Part shown: piece after piece, positions 1 to 8,600 of the stretch | Layout of the letters: each line of letters opens with the position of its first letter | How positions within the stretch are numbered: position 1 is the stretch's first letter | Assembly: GCA_963780795.1 (NCBI GenBank) | Contig: CAWADH010000003.1 | Span: forward strand, 1 to 64,000 | Length of the DNA: 64,000 bases | Origin: DATJGR01 sp963780795 | GTDB lineage: Bacteria; Pseudomonadota; Gammaproteobacteria; Pseudomonadales; Azotimanducaceae | Reading direction: 5' to 3' | Notes under the pieces: model-generated | Seen by the model: only the letters and a program-made list of their open reading frames with translations | The model's database searches: none | Told to the model about the DNA's origin: nothing | Program-made: the position numbers and the translations under genes

Positions 1-962
1 GGACTGACCGGCACTGCCGTCAGTTTCACCGCCTGCTCGCACCGCACGCGCGGCTCTACACCGAAATGATCAGCACCGGCGCCCTGCTGCACGGCCCGCG
101 CGAACGCCTGCTCACGTATTCGCCGGAACAGCATCCGGTGGCACTGCAACTCGGCGGTGCCGATCCGGCAAGCCTCGCCACATGCGCACAATTCGCGGCC
201 GCCACCGGCTTCGACGAAGTGAATCTCAACGTCGGTTGTCCATCCGATCGTGTACAACAGGCGCGCATTGGCGCGTGTCTGATGCTCGAACCCGAACTCG
301 TGGCCGAGTGCGTCGCCGCAATGCGCGCGGCGGTCGACATACCGGTAACCGTCAAGTGCCGCACCGGCGTGGATGCCGCCGACGACTACGACTTTCTCGC
401 GCGCTTCGTCGACGTCGTTGCGCGCGCCGGTTGCGATACGTTCATCGTGCACGCGCGCAAGGCGATTCTCACTGGGCTGAGTCCGGCACAGAACCGCACC
501 ATTCCGCCGCTCGACTGGACGCGTGTCAGTCGCCTGAAAGCCGACTTCCCTGGCCTGACGATGGTGGTCAACGGCGGCATCGAAACCGCCGACGCAGTGA
601 GGCTGCAGCTGCACGCAGTCGATGGCGTCATGCTGGGGCGCGCCGCATATCACAATCCATGGCTGCTAGCAGAACTCGACGCCGATCTGTTCGGCACAAC
701 GGTTCCTTCCAGCCGCGCCGAGGCGCTCGAGCGATTGTTGCCGTACGCCCGATCGGAAATCGATCGCGGCACGCGCTTGCACGACATCGCGCGGCACCTG
801 CACGGACTGTTCAACGGTTTGCCTGGCGCACGCCGCTATCGGCGCCACCTGGCCGAGCATTCGCATCGCGCAGGCACCGGCATCGACGTGCTGGTCGAGG
901 CCGCGTCCTACGTCAACGAAGCCGCCATCGAGGAGAGAACTTCCGCATGTTCGAACGCCTGA
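1..962 (+). CDS. dusA: tRNA-dihydrouridine(20/20a) synthase, 5' truncated by the window edge
   Basis: FMN-dependent reductase that converts uridines 20/20a of the tRNA D-loop to dihydrouridine using NADPH. The frame is already open at the first base and reads WTDRHCRQFHRLL, a DusA signature normally a few residues after the initiator, so only a short N-terminus is missing. The core NLNVGCPSDRVQ is present, followed by GACLM, whose Cys is the catalytic acid. The TIM-barrel phosphate-binding motifs VNGGI and GVMLGRAAYHNP follow, and then the C-terminal helical tRNA-binding domain. The gene overlaps the next one by 16 bp, so they are probably co-transcribed. Family assignment is near certain. 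Confidence 0.95.
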   Translation, partial: TDRHCRQFHRLLAPHARLYTEMISTGALLHGPRERLLTYSPEQHPVALQLGGADPASLATCAQFAAATGFDEVNLNVGCPSDRVQQARIGACLMLEPELVAECVAAMRAAVDIPVTVKCRTGVDAADDYDFLARFVDVVARAGCDTFIVHARKAILTGLSPAQNRTIPPLDWTRVSRLKADFPGLTMVVNGGIETADAVRLQLHAVDGVMLGRAAYHNPWLLAELDADLFGTTVPSSRAEALERLLPYARSEIDRGTRLHDIARHLHGLFNGLPGARRYRRHLAEHSHRAGTGIDVLVEAASYVNEAAIEERTSACSNA

Positions 963-1393
963 AGACTCTACTGCAGCAGTTTCCCTCTGAGTCGAGCGAC
1001 GCCGACGCCGCGCTAACCGCACCGATGGCCGCGGCGATGCTGCTGCTGGAAGTGGCCTGGGCTGACCAGAACATCACCGATGCGGAACTCGAAGCGACGC
1101 GCGACGCCGTGCAGGCGATGTTCAAGCTGACCAACGAGCAAGTGCAGGCGCTGGTCGATCGCGCGAAATCGGAACACGACACCGCAATCTCGATGTATCC
1201 GTTCACGCGCGCCGTGAACGAGTCGTTGACCATGGACGAAAAGAAGCAGCTGATCGTGTTGCTGTGGCGCCTCGCGGGTTCAGATTCGAACATCGATGTT
1301 CACGAGGAATACACCATCCGCCGCATCGCCGATCTGCTGTACGTCTCGCATGACGATTTCATCGCGGCGAAGCTCGAAGCCCGGAAAGATTGA
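947..1393 (+). CDS. TerB-family (tellurite-resistance TerB-like) protein
   Basis: 148-residue, all-helical, acidic protein of the TerB/DjlA-like family, a fold thought to bind metal or sense the membrane; exact role unknown. Visible signs are the repeated pattern AWADQNITDAELEATRD and AGSDSNIDVHEEYTIRRIAD, two pseudo-symmetric acidic D-x-N/D-I-x-x-x-E motifs typical of TerB. The ATG at 947 is chosen because a GAGGAGAG ribosome site lies about 10 bases upstream inside dusA, and the longer frame upstream is only the dusA shadow. Translational coupling to dusA is likely. No tellurite genes accompany it, so tellurite resistance should not be assumed. Confidence 0.85.
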   Translation: MFERLKTLLQQFPSESSDADAALTAPMAAAMLLLEVAWADQNITDAELEATRDAVQAMFKLTNEQVQALVDRAKSEHDTAISMYPFTRAVNESLTMDEKKQLIVLLWRLAGSDSNIDVHEEYTIRRIADLLYVSHDDFIAAKLEARKD

Positions 1394-1407
1394 AGCGCTA
1401 GCGCTTC
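1392..1407. terminator. Palindrome shared by two convergent stop codons
   Basis: A perfect 16-bp inverted repeat (GAAGCGCT / AGCGCTTC) lies between and over the stop codons of the convergent TerB-like gene and the secreted protein gene. It could end transcription from both sides, but there is no T tract on either strand, so intrinsic terminator function is uncertain. Confidence 0.35.
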
Positions 1408-1835
1408 GCGATACACGCACCCATTCCGACGAACGCCACGTCCTGACCGGCAACGGTCAGAATCATGTTGCCGTACGTCTGGTTGATCGACAGCGTGTAT
1501 CCGCCGCCGCCCGTCTCGCCTTTGATTCCCGAGTCGGTTCCTTGCAGCAACAGCTTGCCCTGCACCACTTCGCTGTTGCTGATCGGGCTCGTGAGATCGG
1601 CTTCGAGGTGCTCGATTCTGATCGTGCGTTTACTCACATCGACATCGAGATGACGAATCGGGAACGCCACGTCTTCGCCGACCGCGCGACACCCGGCGTA
1701 GCTGTCGCACTCGAACAGCTGCTGCACCGTGCAGATGAGATTGGTTTTGCCGTCGAACGGCGCGCCCGACGGTGCGGCGAACGAAGGCGCCGCACCGAGG
1801 CAAGCGAGCAGCGGCAGTAGCGTGACTGGTTTCAT
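1398..1835 (-). CDS. Small secreted protein of unknown function
   Basis: 145 residues with a clear signal peptide (KPVTLLPLLACLGAAPSFA, cleavage after AFA near residue 21). The mature part carries four or five cysteines (CTVQQLFEC, AGC, GAC) that could pair in the periplasm and a C-terminal beta-rich stretch. An AGGAG ribosome site sits about 8 bases before the ATG. The stop of the upstream glycine-zipper gene is only 9 bases away, so the two are probably one operon. I do not recognise the family. It resembles small proteins annotated only as hypothetical exported proteins. Confidence 0.75.
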   Translation of the reverse strand: MKPVTLLPLLACLGAAPSFAAPSGAPFDGKTNLICTVQQLFECDSYAGCRAVGEDVAFPIRHLDVDVSKRTIRIEHLEADLTSPISNSEVVQGKLLLQGTDSGIKGETGGGGYTLSINQTYGNMILTVAGQDVAFVGMGACIAKR

Positions 1836-1844
1836 GTGTTTCTC

Positions 1845-2339
1845 CTAGTCGACGGTATAGCCGCGGCCTTCGAGACAGGCCGAATAGGCGCGGTTGTAGT
1901 TGCTTCGCTCGGTGGCGAGCATCTGCGTCTGCTGTTGCTGGCTCTGCTGCTGTTGATTGCGAGCCTGCGCGCTTCGCATGCCGCCGAACAGGCCGCCGCT
2001 GGCCGCGCCGATCTCGGCGCCTTCACCGGCATTGCCGGCAATGGCGCCAACGGCCACGCCGAGGAGCGCGCCGGCAAAGGCACCACCGAAGAACCCCGCC
2101 CGCTTCTGTTGCGGCGGCGGTGGTGGCGGCGCCGCCATCGGATCGAATCCGGTTTCGTTCTTGCCGAACTCGTAGCACTGGAACTGATCCTGTTGCTGCT
2201 GCTCGTAGGTCTGTCCGTGCGCAGGATAGACGTACAACGGCTGCGGCGGTGGTGCGTCACCGACGGCGGAGGTAGCCATCAGCAGGAGCGTCGCGGCGGC
2301 TACGTTCGCGGCGGCAGTCGAAAGTGGCACGTGGATCAT
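1845..2339 (-). CDS. Exported glycine-zipper (YMGG-like) protein
   Basis: About 164 residues from the chosen ATG. The frame is open for another 30 codons upstream, but the segment starting MIHVPLSTAAANVAAATL is a convincing signal peptide. The mature protein has Q-rich segments (residues about 45-55 and 125-140) flanking a glycine-zipper, GFFGGAFAGALLGVAVGAIAG, which typically inserts into or associates with the outer membrane. A proline run (APPPPPPQQ) precedes the zipper. Such proteins are small envelope components of unknown role. It sits between two other exported-protein genes on the same strand, pointing to an envelope cluster. Confidence 0.8.
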   Translation of the reverse strand: MIHVPLSTAAANVAAATLLLMATSAVGDAPPPQPLYVYPAHGQTYEQQQQDQFQCYEFGKNETGFDPMAAPPPPPPQQKRAGFFGGAFAGALLGVAVGAIAGNAGEGAEIGAASGGLFGGMRSAQARNQQQQSQQQQTQMLATERSNYNRAYSACLEGRGYTVD

Positions 2340-2377
2340 CCTGTATGCCCTCGAATCGTCGATGAAATCTCGCCCGG

Positions 2378-3052
2378 CTATTGCGCGCCGTTCGCCGCTT
2401 CCATGTAGTGCCGCAGCGTGTCGGACCACTTCGTCATGATCTCGTCTGCGGCCTGAATGTTCCCGACCTTCGATCCCCAGGTGAAGATGCCATAGTTGCT
2501 CGCCTCTTCAGGATCGACCACGCGCGCCAGCAGTTGGCTCGTTACGGAATCGAACAGTTCGAGAACCAGCGTCATCTGTCCAGCCGACGTCGAGAATGTC
2601 TGCTCATCGGGATCTGCCATGTCCTGCGGAGCGGCAACTTGCAGATTGATGATGGCCGGCCGCAACACGAGCACGTTCGGCGCTGCGTCGTCCGTCAACT
2701 GATAGCCGCCCTGCTCGAGCTGCGCGACGAACACCTTCTTGAATTCAGCGGCGAGTTCCGACTCGGTCTGCTTGATCTGGTCATCGGTGATCGGGATGTT
2801 GAAGTTCGTCTGCATGTTCTCGCGCCAGTTCGGCGCGAAGCTGACGTAGCAGTTGAGAATCGCGAACTTCGTATACGGCTTCAACGTCGCGCCGGGCTTC
2901 ACGTACACGAGCGCGAACTCGGTGTTCTTGACGAGGTGCAGACCGTCGGGCGACACCGCCGGTGGGTCGGCGCTCATCACCGCCGTCGCGAATACGAGGC
3001 TCAGCAATGCGGTGATCGCGGCTGCACACCGCGGCATCATTCGAACGAGCAT
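2378..3052 (-). CDS. DUF3313-like exported protein
   Basis: 224 residues starting at an ATG preceded by GGGGAGAG. The N-terminus (LVRMMPRCAAAITALLSLVFATAVMSA) is a signal peptide. The mature part follows the DUF3313 pattern: an N-terminal beta region ending PYTKFAI, a central LRPAIINLQVAAP segment, a LVLELFDSVTSQLLARVVD strand-helix, and a C-terminal helix ending RHYMEAANGAQ. Family members are periplasmic or outer-membrane lipoproteins of unknown function. No lipobox cysteine is evident here, so this one may be soluble. It is upstream of the glycine-zipper gene on the same strand, with a 38-base gap. Confidence 0.75.
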   Translation of the reverse strand: MLVRMMPRCAAAITALLSLVFATAVMSADPPAVSPDGLHLVKNTEFALVYVKPGATLKPYTKFAILNCYVSFAPNWRENMQTNFNIPITDDQIKQTESELAAEFKKVFVAQLEQGGYQLTDDAAPNVLVLRPAIINLQVAAPQDMADPDEQTFSTSAGQMTLVLELFDSVTSQLLARVVDPEEASNYGIFTWGSKVGNIQAADEIMTKWSDTLRHYMEAANGAQ

Positions 3053-3141
3053 TTGATCTCTCCCCAGAAGGTTTTTGTCGTCGACGCGGCGGCCATACTG
3101 ACAAATCACAGGGGGACTCGCCACTACGGCGAGGAGCTCGA

Positions 3142-3642
3142 TCAGCGTGCGGCGGCTTCCAGCGTTTCGACGAGGTCCTGAAAGGCTTCGCGATTGGATT
3201 CGTTCAGCGACATCAGCATGCGGTGCGCATCGAGCACGCGCTGGCGCATGTCTTCTTCGCTGCAATCGGCCGGATTCAGTTCGCCGAACTGTTCCTTGTG
3301 CTCGAGCGGCACTTCGATGATGTGGAACACGTCGTCGAATCCCATCGTCTTCAACACGCGCGTGATGTCCGGGTTGGTCGATACCAGCGTCGGCACGAAG
3401 CCGAAGCGTTCCTGCGCGCGAATCGACAGCTTTGCGAGAATGCCGAGCGACGTGCTGTCGATGCCGGTGGTCCGCGTGAGATCGACCACCACCGATTTGA
3501 ATCCGGCGTCGGACAACATCGAATCGAGGAACGTATCGACGGCTGCGCACAGCGTGACGCGCACATCCCCTACGAACTTCATCAGATAGACGCCGTGATG
3601 ATGCGCCACCAGGATACGGCCGTTGTTCGACACCGCGTTCAC
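3142..3642 (-). CDS. STAS-domain anti-sigma-factor antagonist (HsbA-like)
   Basis: 166 residues with one STAS domain (residues about 10-110). The motif TTGIDSTSLGILAKLS contains the serine normally phosphorylated by an anti-sigma kinase (Ser63 in my numbering). I start it at GTG 3642, one base beyond the stop of the PP2C gene, because the STAS homology begins there and the frame upstream is only the PP2C shadow. In partner-switching systems the unphosphorylated form releases a sigma factor or flagellar anti-sigma factor, and the neighbouring SpoIIE phosphatase would dephosphorylate it. The C-terminal helical tail (about 50 residues) resembles HsbA. The cognate target is not in the window. Confidence 0.85.
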   Translation of the reverse strand: MNAVSNNGRILVAHHHGVYLMKFVGDVRVTLCAAVDTFLDSMLSDAGFKSVVVDLTRTTGIDSTSLGILAKLSIRAQERFGFVPTLVSTNPDITRVLKTMGFDDVFHIIEVPLEHKEQFGELNPADCSEEDMRQRVLDAHRMLMSLNESNREAFQDLVETLEAAAR

Positions 3643-3643
3643 A

Positions 3644-4789
3644 TCACGCCTCTTTCGTGATCGCCAGACAAGCGATGTCGTCCGGGCCGGCTTCCCGCTG
3701 GTCGAGCCCCAACACCTGCCACAGTTCGGTTCCTTGCGAATGCGTCGTTTGGACTGCATCGAGCAGGCGCCGTTCCTTCTCCGCCAGCGGCACCGTACCC
3801 ATGATTTCGAGCACCCCGTCCGAAACCAGCGCCAGCGTCAGCGGCCCGCGCAGCGGTTCCCGATTAGATACCCAGGACACACCTTCGAACAATCCGACCG
3901 GCTTCCCGGCCACTTCGAGATAACGACTGCCGGCGGCGTCGCACAGAATCGCGGGCGGAAAATGGCCGCCGTTCGCGTATGCCAGCGAGTCGTCCGCCAG
4001 ATCGATCACGCCGATGAATACTGCCACATGCTTATCCAGCTGATTGTCGAGGAGTTCCCGATTCAGCGCCGCGAGAATCTCGCCCGGGGCCTTCAGCATT
4101 TTAGGTCGATATTCACGTCGCAACCGGCGAGAGAAATTTTTCAACAGCACGGTGACGAAGGCCGACGACGCGCCGTGACCCGACACATCGGCCATGTAAA
4201 AGGCAAAGTGACGATCAGTGATGCGGAAATAGTCGACGAAGTCGCCGCTCAGCATCAGCGACGGAAACAGTTTGTGGCGCAGACGATAGCGGTCGATCGC
4301 CATCGGGCTCGGCGGCAGCATGCCCATCTGGATGTAACGACCGGCGCGCTGGTCGCGCTGGAACTCGCGCAGCTGCGCCCGCGTGCGGGCATCCTCCGCC
4401 GAGGCGGGCGCCGCAAAGCGCGCGGTGCGGCCGCCGCGGCCGATCGCGCTGTCGACCTGCTCCGCGAGGGTGTTGGCGTCGTCCAGGTCGATCACATCGA
4501 TTGCGCCCATCCGCAGCGCGGCAAGCAACGCGTCCTTCGCCAGTTCGCCGTGGGCCACGATCGCCACCGGCAGCGTCGGGTCGTGCACCAGAATGGACTC
4601 CGCAAGGCCGAACGGATGTGCGTGGGCACTGTGATACCGGCACAGGACCAGTTCGGGGCGACGATGCGTCGCCCACTCGGCAAGCTCCGCCAGACCGTGG
4701 ATGCGCGAAACGGAAAAGCCTAGTTGCGAGAGTGAATCCGCGAGGACCGACGACGAGGCGTCATCCGGATCGACTACCAAGAGGGTCAT
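3644..4789 (-). CDS. Pseudo-receiver plus SpoIIE/PP2C serine phosphatase (HsbR-like)
   Basis: 381 residues: receiver-like domain (about 1-115), linker helix (about 130-165) and SpoIIE-type PP2C phosphatase domain (about 170-380). The phosphatase metal ligands are present in GDFVDYF, MADVSGHG, LVSDGVLE and GPDDIACL, so it should be active. The receiver is degenerate: the pocket keeps an N-terminal acidic cluster (VVDPDD), but the phospho-acceptor position in LVLCRYHS is Arg51, and the usual Thr/Ser and Lys are replaced. It therefore probably responds to a ligand or protein rather than to phosphorylation. The STAS gene follows after one base, as in Pseudomonas HsbR/HsbA. The start ATG 4789 is chosen by homology; the longer frame is non-homologous. 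Confidence 0.88.
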   Translation of the reverse strand: MTLLVVDPDDASSSVLADSLSQLGFSVSRIHGLAELAEWATHRRPELVLCRYHSAHAHPFGLAESILVHDPTLPVAIVAHGELAKDALLAALRMGAIDVIDLDDANTLAEQVDSAIGRGGRTARFAAPASAEDARTRAQLREFQRDQRAGRYIQMGMLPPSPMAIDRYRLRHKLFPSLMLSGDFVDYFRITDRHFAFYMADVSGHGASSAFVTVLLKNFSRRLRREYRPKMLKAPGEILAALNRELLDNQLDKHVAVFIGVIDLADDSLAYANGGHFPPAILCDAAGSRYLEVAGKPVGLFEGVSWVSNREPLRGPLTLALVSDGVLEIMGTVPLAEKERRLLDAVQTTHSQGTELWQVLGLDQREAGPDDIACLAITKEA

Positions 4790-4914
4790 GCAACTTCCCA
4801 CCGAGGGCGTTAGACGCGACGCCGGCGGCGGCGAGCGATTTGCCCTGATATGGGCCGCGCACCCTACTCCTTCGGTACATCCATCACAAGACTGGTTCGT
4901 CCCGGAATTGTGGG

Positions 4915-5631
4915 CTACTCGTCCCACTCCTCGTCGAGGAATTGGTCGGTGACCTGACCGTCTTTTATCAGGTATTCGCGCCTCTGAAGATAGGCGTCGC
5001 GCATGAACGTGTAGCGGTCGCCACTGATCAACTGTTCGGCATCGAGCAGGCTCGCGCGAATCTCGATGAAGTTGAGTGCGGTCAAACCATAGCGGGTTCG
5101 TTCGTCGTCGATCAGATAACGTATTGGCTGTGCATAGATTCCAACAGCCGACCCCAGACCATCGCGCACGTCCGACGGACCGAGAAATGGCAGTACCAGG
5201 AATGGCCCGCTGCCGGCGCCCCATTTCGCAAATGTCTGGCCGAAGTCTTCGTCGTGAAGCTGGAGCCCCGCGCCGGCGGCCGGATCGAACAATCCGCCGA
5301 GGCCGAGCGTGGTGTTCATCACGAACCGCCCGGTATCGCTCGCACCGTTGGCGAACTTACCCTGCAGAAAATCGTTCACGATGACGATCGGATACGACAG
5401 GTTGCTGAAGAAGTTGCTGATGCCGCGGCGTACCAACCGCGGCGTGATCTTCGCGTAGCCCTTCGCGACCGGCTTCAATACCCAACGGTCCATGGCATCG
5501 TTGAACGCGAAGATCTTGCGGTTCATGCCCTGCCATGGGTCCGACGGCTGACCCGCATTGCCTTCGCTGTCGGCAAACGCGCTGAACGTCAGGCCGGCCA
5601 ACAAACCGGCAACCATCCAGCGCTTCGACAT
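4915..5631 (-). CDS. mlaA: MlaA/VacJ outer-membrane lipid-asymmetry protein
   Basis: 238 residues. MlaA is the outer-membrane component that removes misplaced phospholipids from the outer leaflet and hands them to MlaC. The start ATG is preceded by GGGGAG. After the signal sequence (WMVAGLLAGLTFSAFA) come the family hallmarks DPWQGMNRKIFAFNDAMDR, RRGISNFFSNL, TTLGLGGLFDPA, DEDFGQTFAKWG and GPFLVLPFLGPSDVRDG. Unlike the E. coli lipoprotein, no lipobox cysteine is seen at the cleavage site, so it is probably processed by signal peptidase I. It stands alone: no mlaBCDEF genes are nearby. It lies 65 bases downstream of hrpA on the same strand. Confidence 0.93.
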   Translation of the reverse strand: MSKRWMVAGLLAGLTFSAFADSEGNAGQPSDPWQGMNRKIFAFNDAMDRWVLKPVAKGYAKITPRLVRRGISNFFSNLSYPIVIVNDFLQGKFANGASDTGRFVMNTTLGLGGLFDPAAGAGLQLHDEDFGQTFAKWGAGSGPFLVLPFLGPSDVRDGLGSAVGIYAQPIRYLIDDERTRYGLTALNFIEIRASLLDAEQLISGDRYTFMRDAYLQRREYLIKDGQVTDQFLDEEWDE

Positions 5632-5696
5632 CGAGACTCCCCGTTTCCAGATTCTGGCGAGCGGCGATGATATCGCATGCATCTCGATGTACGAAC

Positions 5697-8600
5697 TCAA
5701 CGCACGCCCGCCTCTTCTTCGAGCGGAGCAACAACCGACTCGATGCGCTTCGCAGAAACCTTGCCCTTCGTTCGCAGCCGCTGAGCAAACACGGCCACGC
5801 GATACTCCTCGATCATGAAGTGAGCGTCTTCGATGTCTGGCCGCGCGCCGAGCTTGCCGGCGATGCGTGCAAGCCGCGCCGCGAACGCCGCGATCTCGGC
5901 GGCGGTCTGCGCGTCCTTCTGGATGCGCCCCTGCAATCCTTCGAGCCGGTGTGAGATCGCCTCGAGATAGCGCGGCACCTCGCCGAGGTATCGCAGCGGA
6001 ATGCGGTCGAGAAAATCCGCCGGCACGAGGCGCACCAGCTGCGCGTTCATATCGCGCACTGGTTCCACATACGCAGGCGATTTCGCTTCCGATAGTGCGC
6101 GCACCGTGGCGAACCTGGCAGCGAGAATCGCTTTCGCGTGGCACAGCAGCGTATCGAACGTAGCCGGCCACGCGCCGCGATGCTGCGCAACGCGCGCGTC
6201 GTATTCCGCGGTCGAATGCGGCAGTTCGCGGCCGTCGAAGAAGCAGTACCAGGCCGAGGCGCGCAGCAGCTCGTCGGTGAGCATGTCGGCAGAACCGAGC
6301 GGCGCGAACTGCAGCCCCAGATCGCGCTCGTTGCGCACCAGTTTCTGCAGAAAGCGCGTCGTCTTCGATTCACTGAGAAGCACCATGCGCGAGTATCCAT
6401 CACGCGACAGACGACGCTGCTCTGCCGCGGTCGGCGCCATCACCAACGAAACGCTGGCGCCGCGATCGACCAGCGCCGGATAAACGATCAGGCGCCCATC
6501 GCCGTCGTCGAGAACGCGCTGCGCACCCACCTCGACTGCGGGAAATTGCTTGAGGTCGTGCGCCTCGAGTGCATCCTTCACGCCGCGCGTGTCGATTCGC
6601 CGCGCCACCTTCGCTTCGAGCCGCTCGATCAGCGCTCGCGCGTCGCGATCCTGATCGACCAGCGCGCCTTTGTTGTCGCGCACCTGAACGTTCATTCTGA
6701 GGTGCGCATCGACTGCGTCGAGGTTCCACGCGTCGAGCGGTATCCGCACGTCGAAGAGTGCTTCGAGCCGTTCGCCGAGAACACGTTCGAGCCTCCCGTG
6801 ACGATAAGCGTCGGCGCGCAGCAATCCGGGCAGAATCGCCTCGATCTTCTCCGGCAGCGGCGCGAGCGGCCGGCGCAGCGTCTTCGGTAGCGCGCGAACC
6901 AACGCTTCGCAACGCGCGCCAAGCAGGCCCGGCACCAGCCAGTCCAATGGTTCCTGCCGGACGTGCGCCAGCAGTCCGAGCGGCACCTGCAGCGAAACGC
7001 CGTCGTCTACCGCTCCGGGCGCAAAGCTGTAGCGCAAGCGGAATTCCACGTCGTGCAGCACCAGCGCCGAAGGGAAGCCATCGTCGCCGGTGCGCGCGCC
7101 GTCGGGCATCAGCACGTCGTCGCGCGACATGAACAACAGCTTCGGATTCCGGCGCTCCACCCCGCGCCGCCAGCGTTCGAGATCGCGCACGTCGGCAACG
7201 TCGGCGGGAATCCGTTCCGAATAAAACCCCGCGAGCACGTCGTCGGACGCGAGCAGATCGCGGCGCCGCTGCTTCGCTTCGAGCTCGCGGATCTCGGCGA
7301 CGAGTTCGAGATTGTGGCGCAGGAACTCTGCTTTCGTCGTCAGCGCTCCAGTCAGCAGTCCGGCGCGGATGAAGATGTCGCGCGCCTGCGCGATATCGAT
7401 GTTCCTGAAACTGACGCGACGCCGTTCCACCAGCGGCAGGCCGAACAGCGAGACCTTCTCGAACACGACGGTCTCGCCGCGGCGAGGATCCCAGTGCGGT
7501 TCGCTATAACTGCGCTTCAGCAGGTGCTGAGCAGCGGCTTCCACCCATTCCGGCTCGACGGCTGCTACACACCGCGCATAGACCCGTTGTGTCTCGGAGA
7601 TCTCGCTCCCAACAATCCACTTGGGGTGCGACGACGCAAGATACGAGCCCGGGAAGATTCGAAAGCGCAGATTGCGCGCGCCGAGATAGTCGCCGCGCTC
7701 GTCCTTGAGGCCGATGAGGCTGAGCGAACCCGCCAGAATCGATCGGTGGATCGGCATGTATTCGGCCGGTTGGCCGTTCACGCGCAATCCGAGCTGTCGA
7801 ACGGCGAGCAGCAGCTGCCGATGCAGATCACGCCATTCGCGCATCCGCAGAAACGAAAGGAAATTCTGCTGGCACGCCCGCTTCAGCGCAGACGCAGACA
7901 ACTCCTGCCGAGATGCCTCGTGCCAGTTCCACAACTTCAGATACGCCATGTAGTCGGAGCGCTTGTCGGCGAATTGCTGGTGCGCGGCGTCTGCCGCGCC
8001 GCGCGATTCCAGCGGCCGCTCGCGCGGATCCTGCAGCGCGAGCCCACTGGCAATCACCAGCAGTTCTGCCAGGGCGCCGTGAGTGGACGCTTCCACCAGC
8101 ATTCGACCCAGTCGAGGATCGACCGGCAGCCGCGCCATGGTGCGGCCGACCGGCGTCAACCGATCGCCGACCAGGGCGCCCAGTTCAGTCAGCAGCGTCA
8201 ATGCGTCGCGCACCGCGCGCGATTCCGGCGGATCGAGAAACGGAAACGTCTCGATGTCGCCGAGCCCGAACGCGCGCATCTGCAGCACCACTGCCGCGAG
8301 ATTGGTGCGGCGGATTTCCGGATCGGTGTACGCGGGCTGCGCGAGATAGTCCGCTTCGTCGTAGAGGCGATAGCACACGCCCGGCGCCAGCCGGCCACAG
8401 CGGCCTTTACGCTGGTCGGCGCTCGCGCGCGAGATGCGTTCGATCGGCAGGCGCTGCAGCTTCGACCGATAGCTGTAGCGGCTGAGTCGCGCAAAGCCGG
8501 GATCGACCACGAAGCCGATGTTCGGCACGGTCAACGACGTTTCCGCCACGTTCGTTGCCAGCACGACGCGACGGCGACCGCCCGACGCGAAAATGCGCTG

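Noticed and set aside
182..946. N-terminal extension of the TerB-like gene into dusA
   Set aside because: It is the out-of-frame shadow of dusA; homology begins at 947.
3052..3141. Possible RNA or promoter feature between DUF3313 and STAS genes
   Set aside because: Only a ribosome site and ordinary spacer could be seen.
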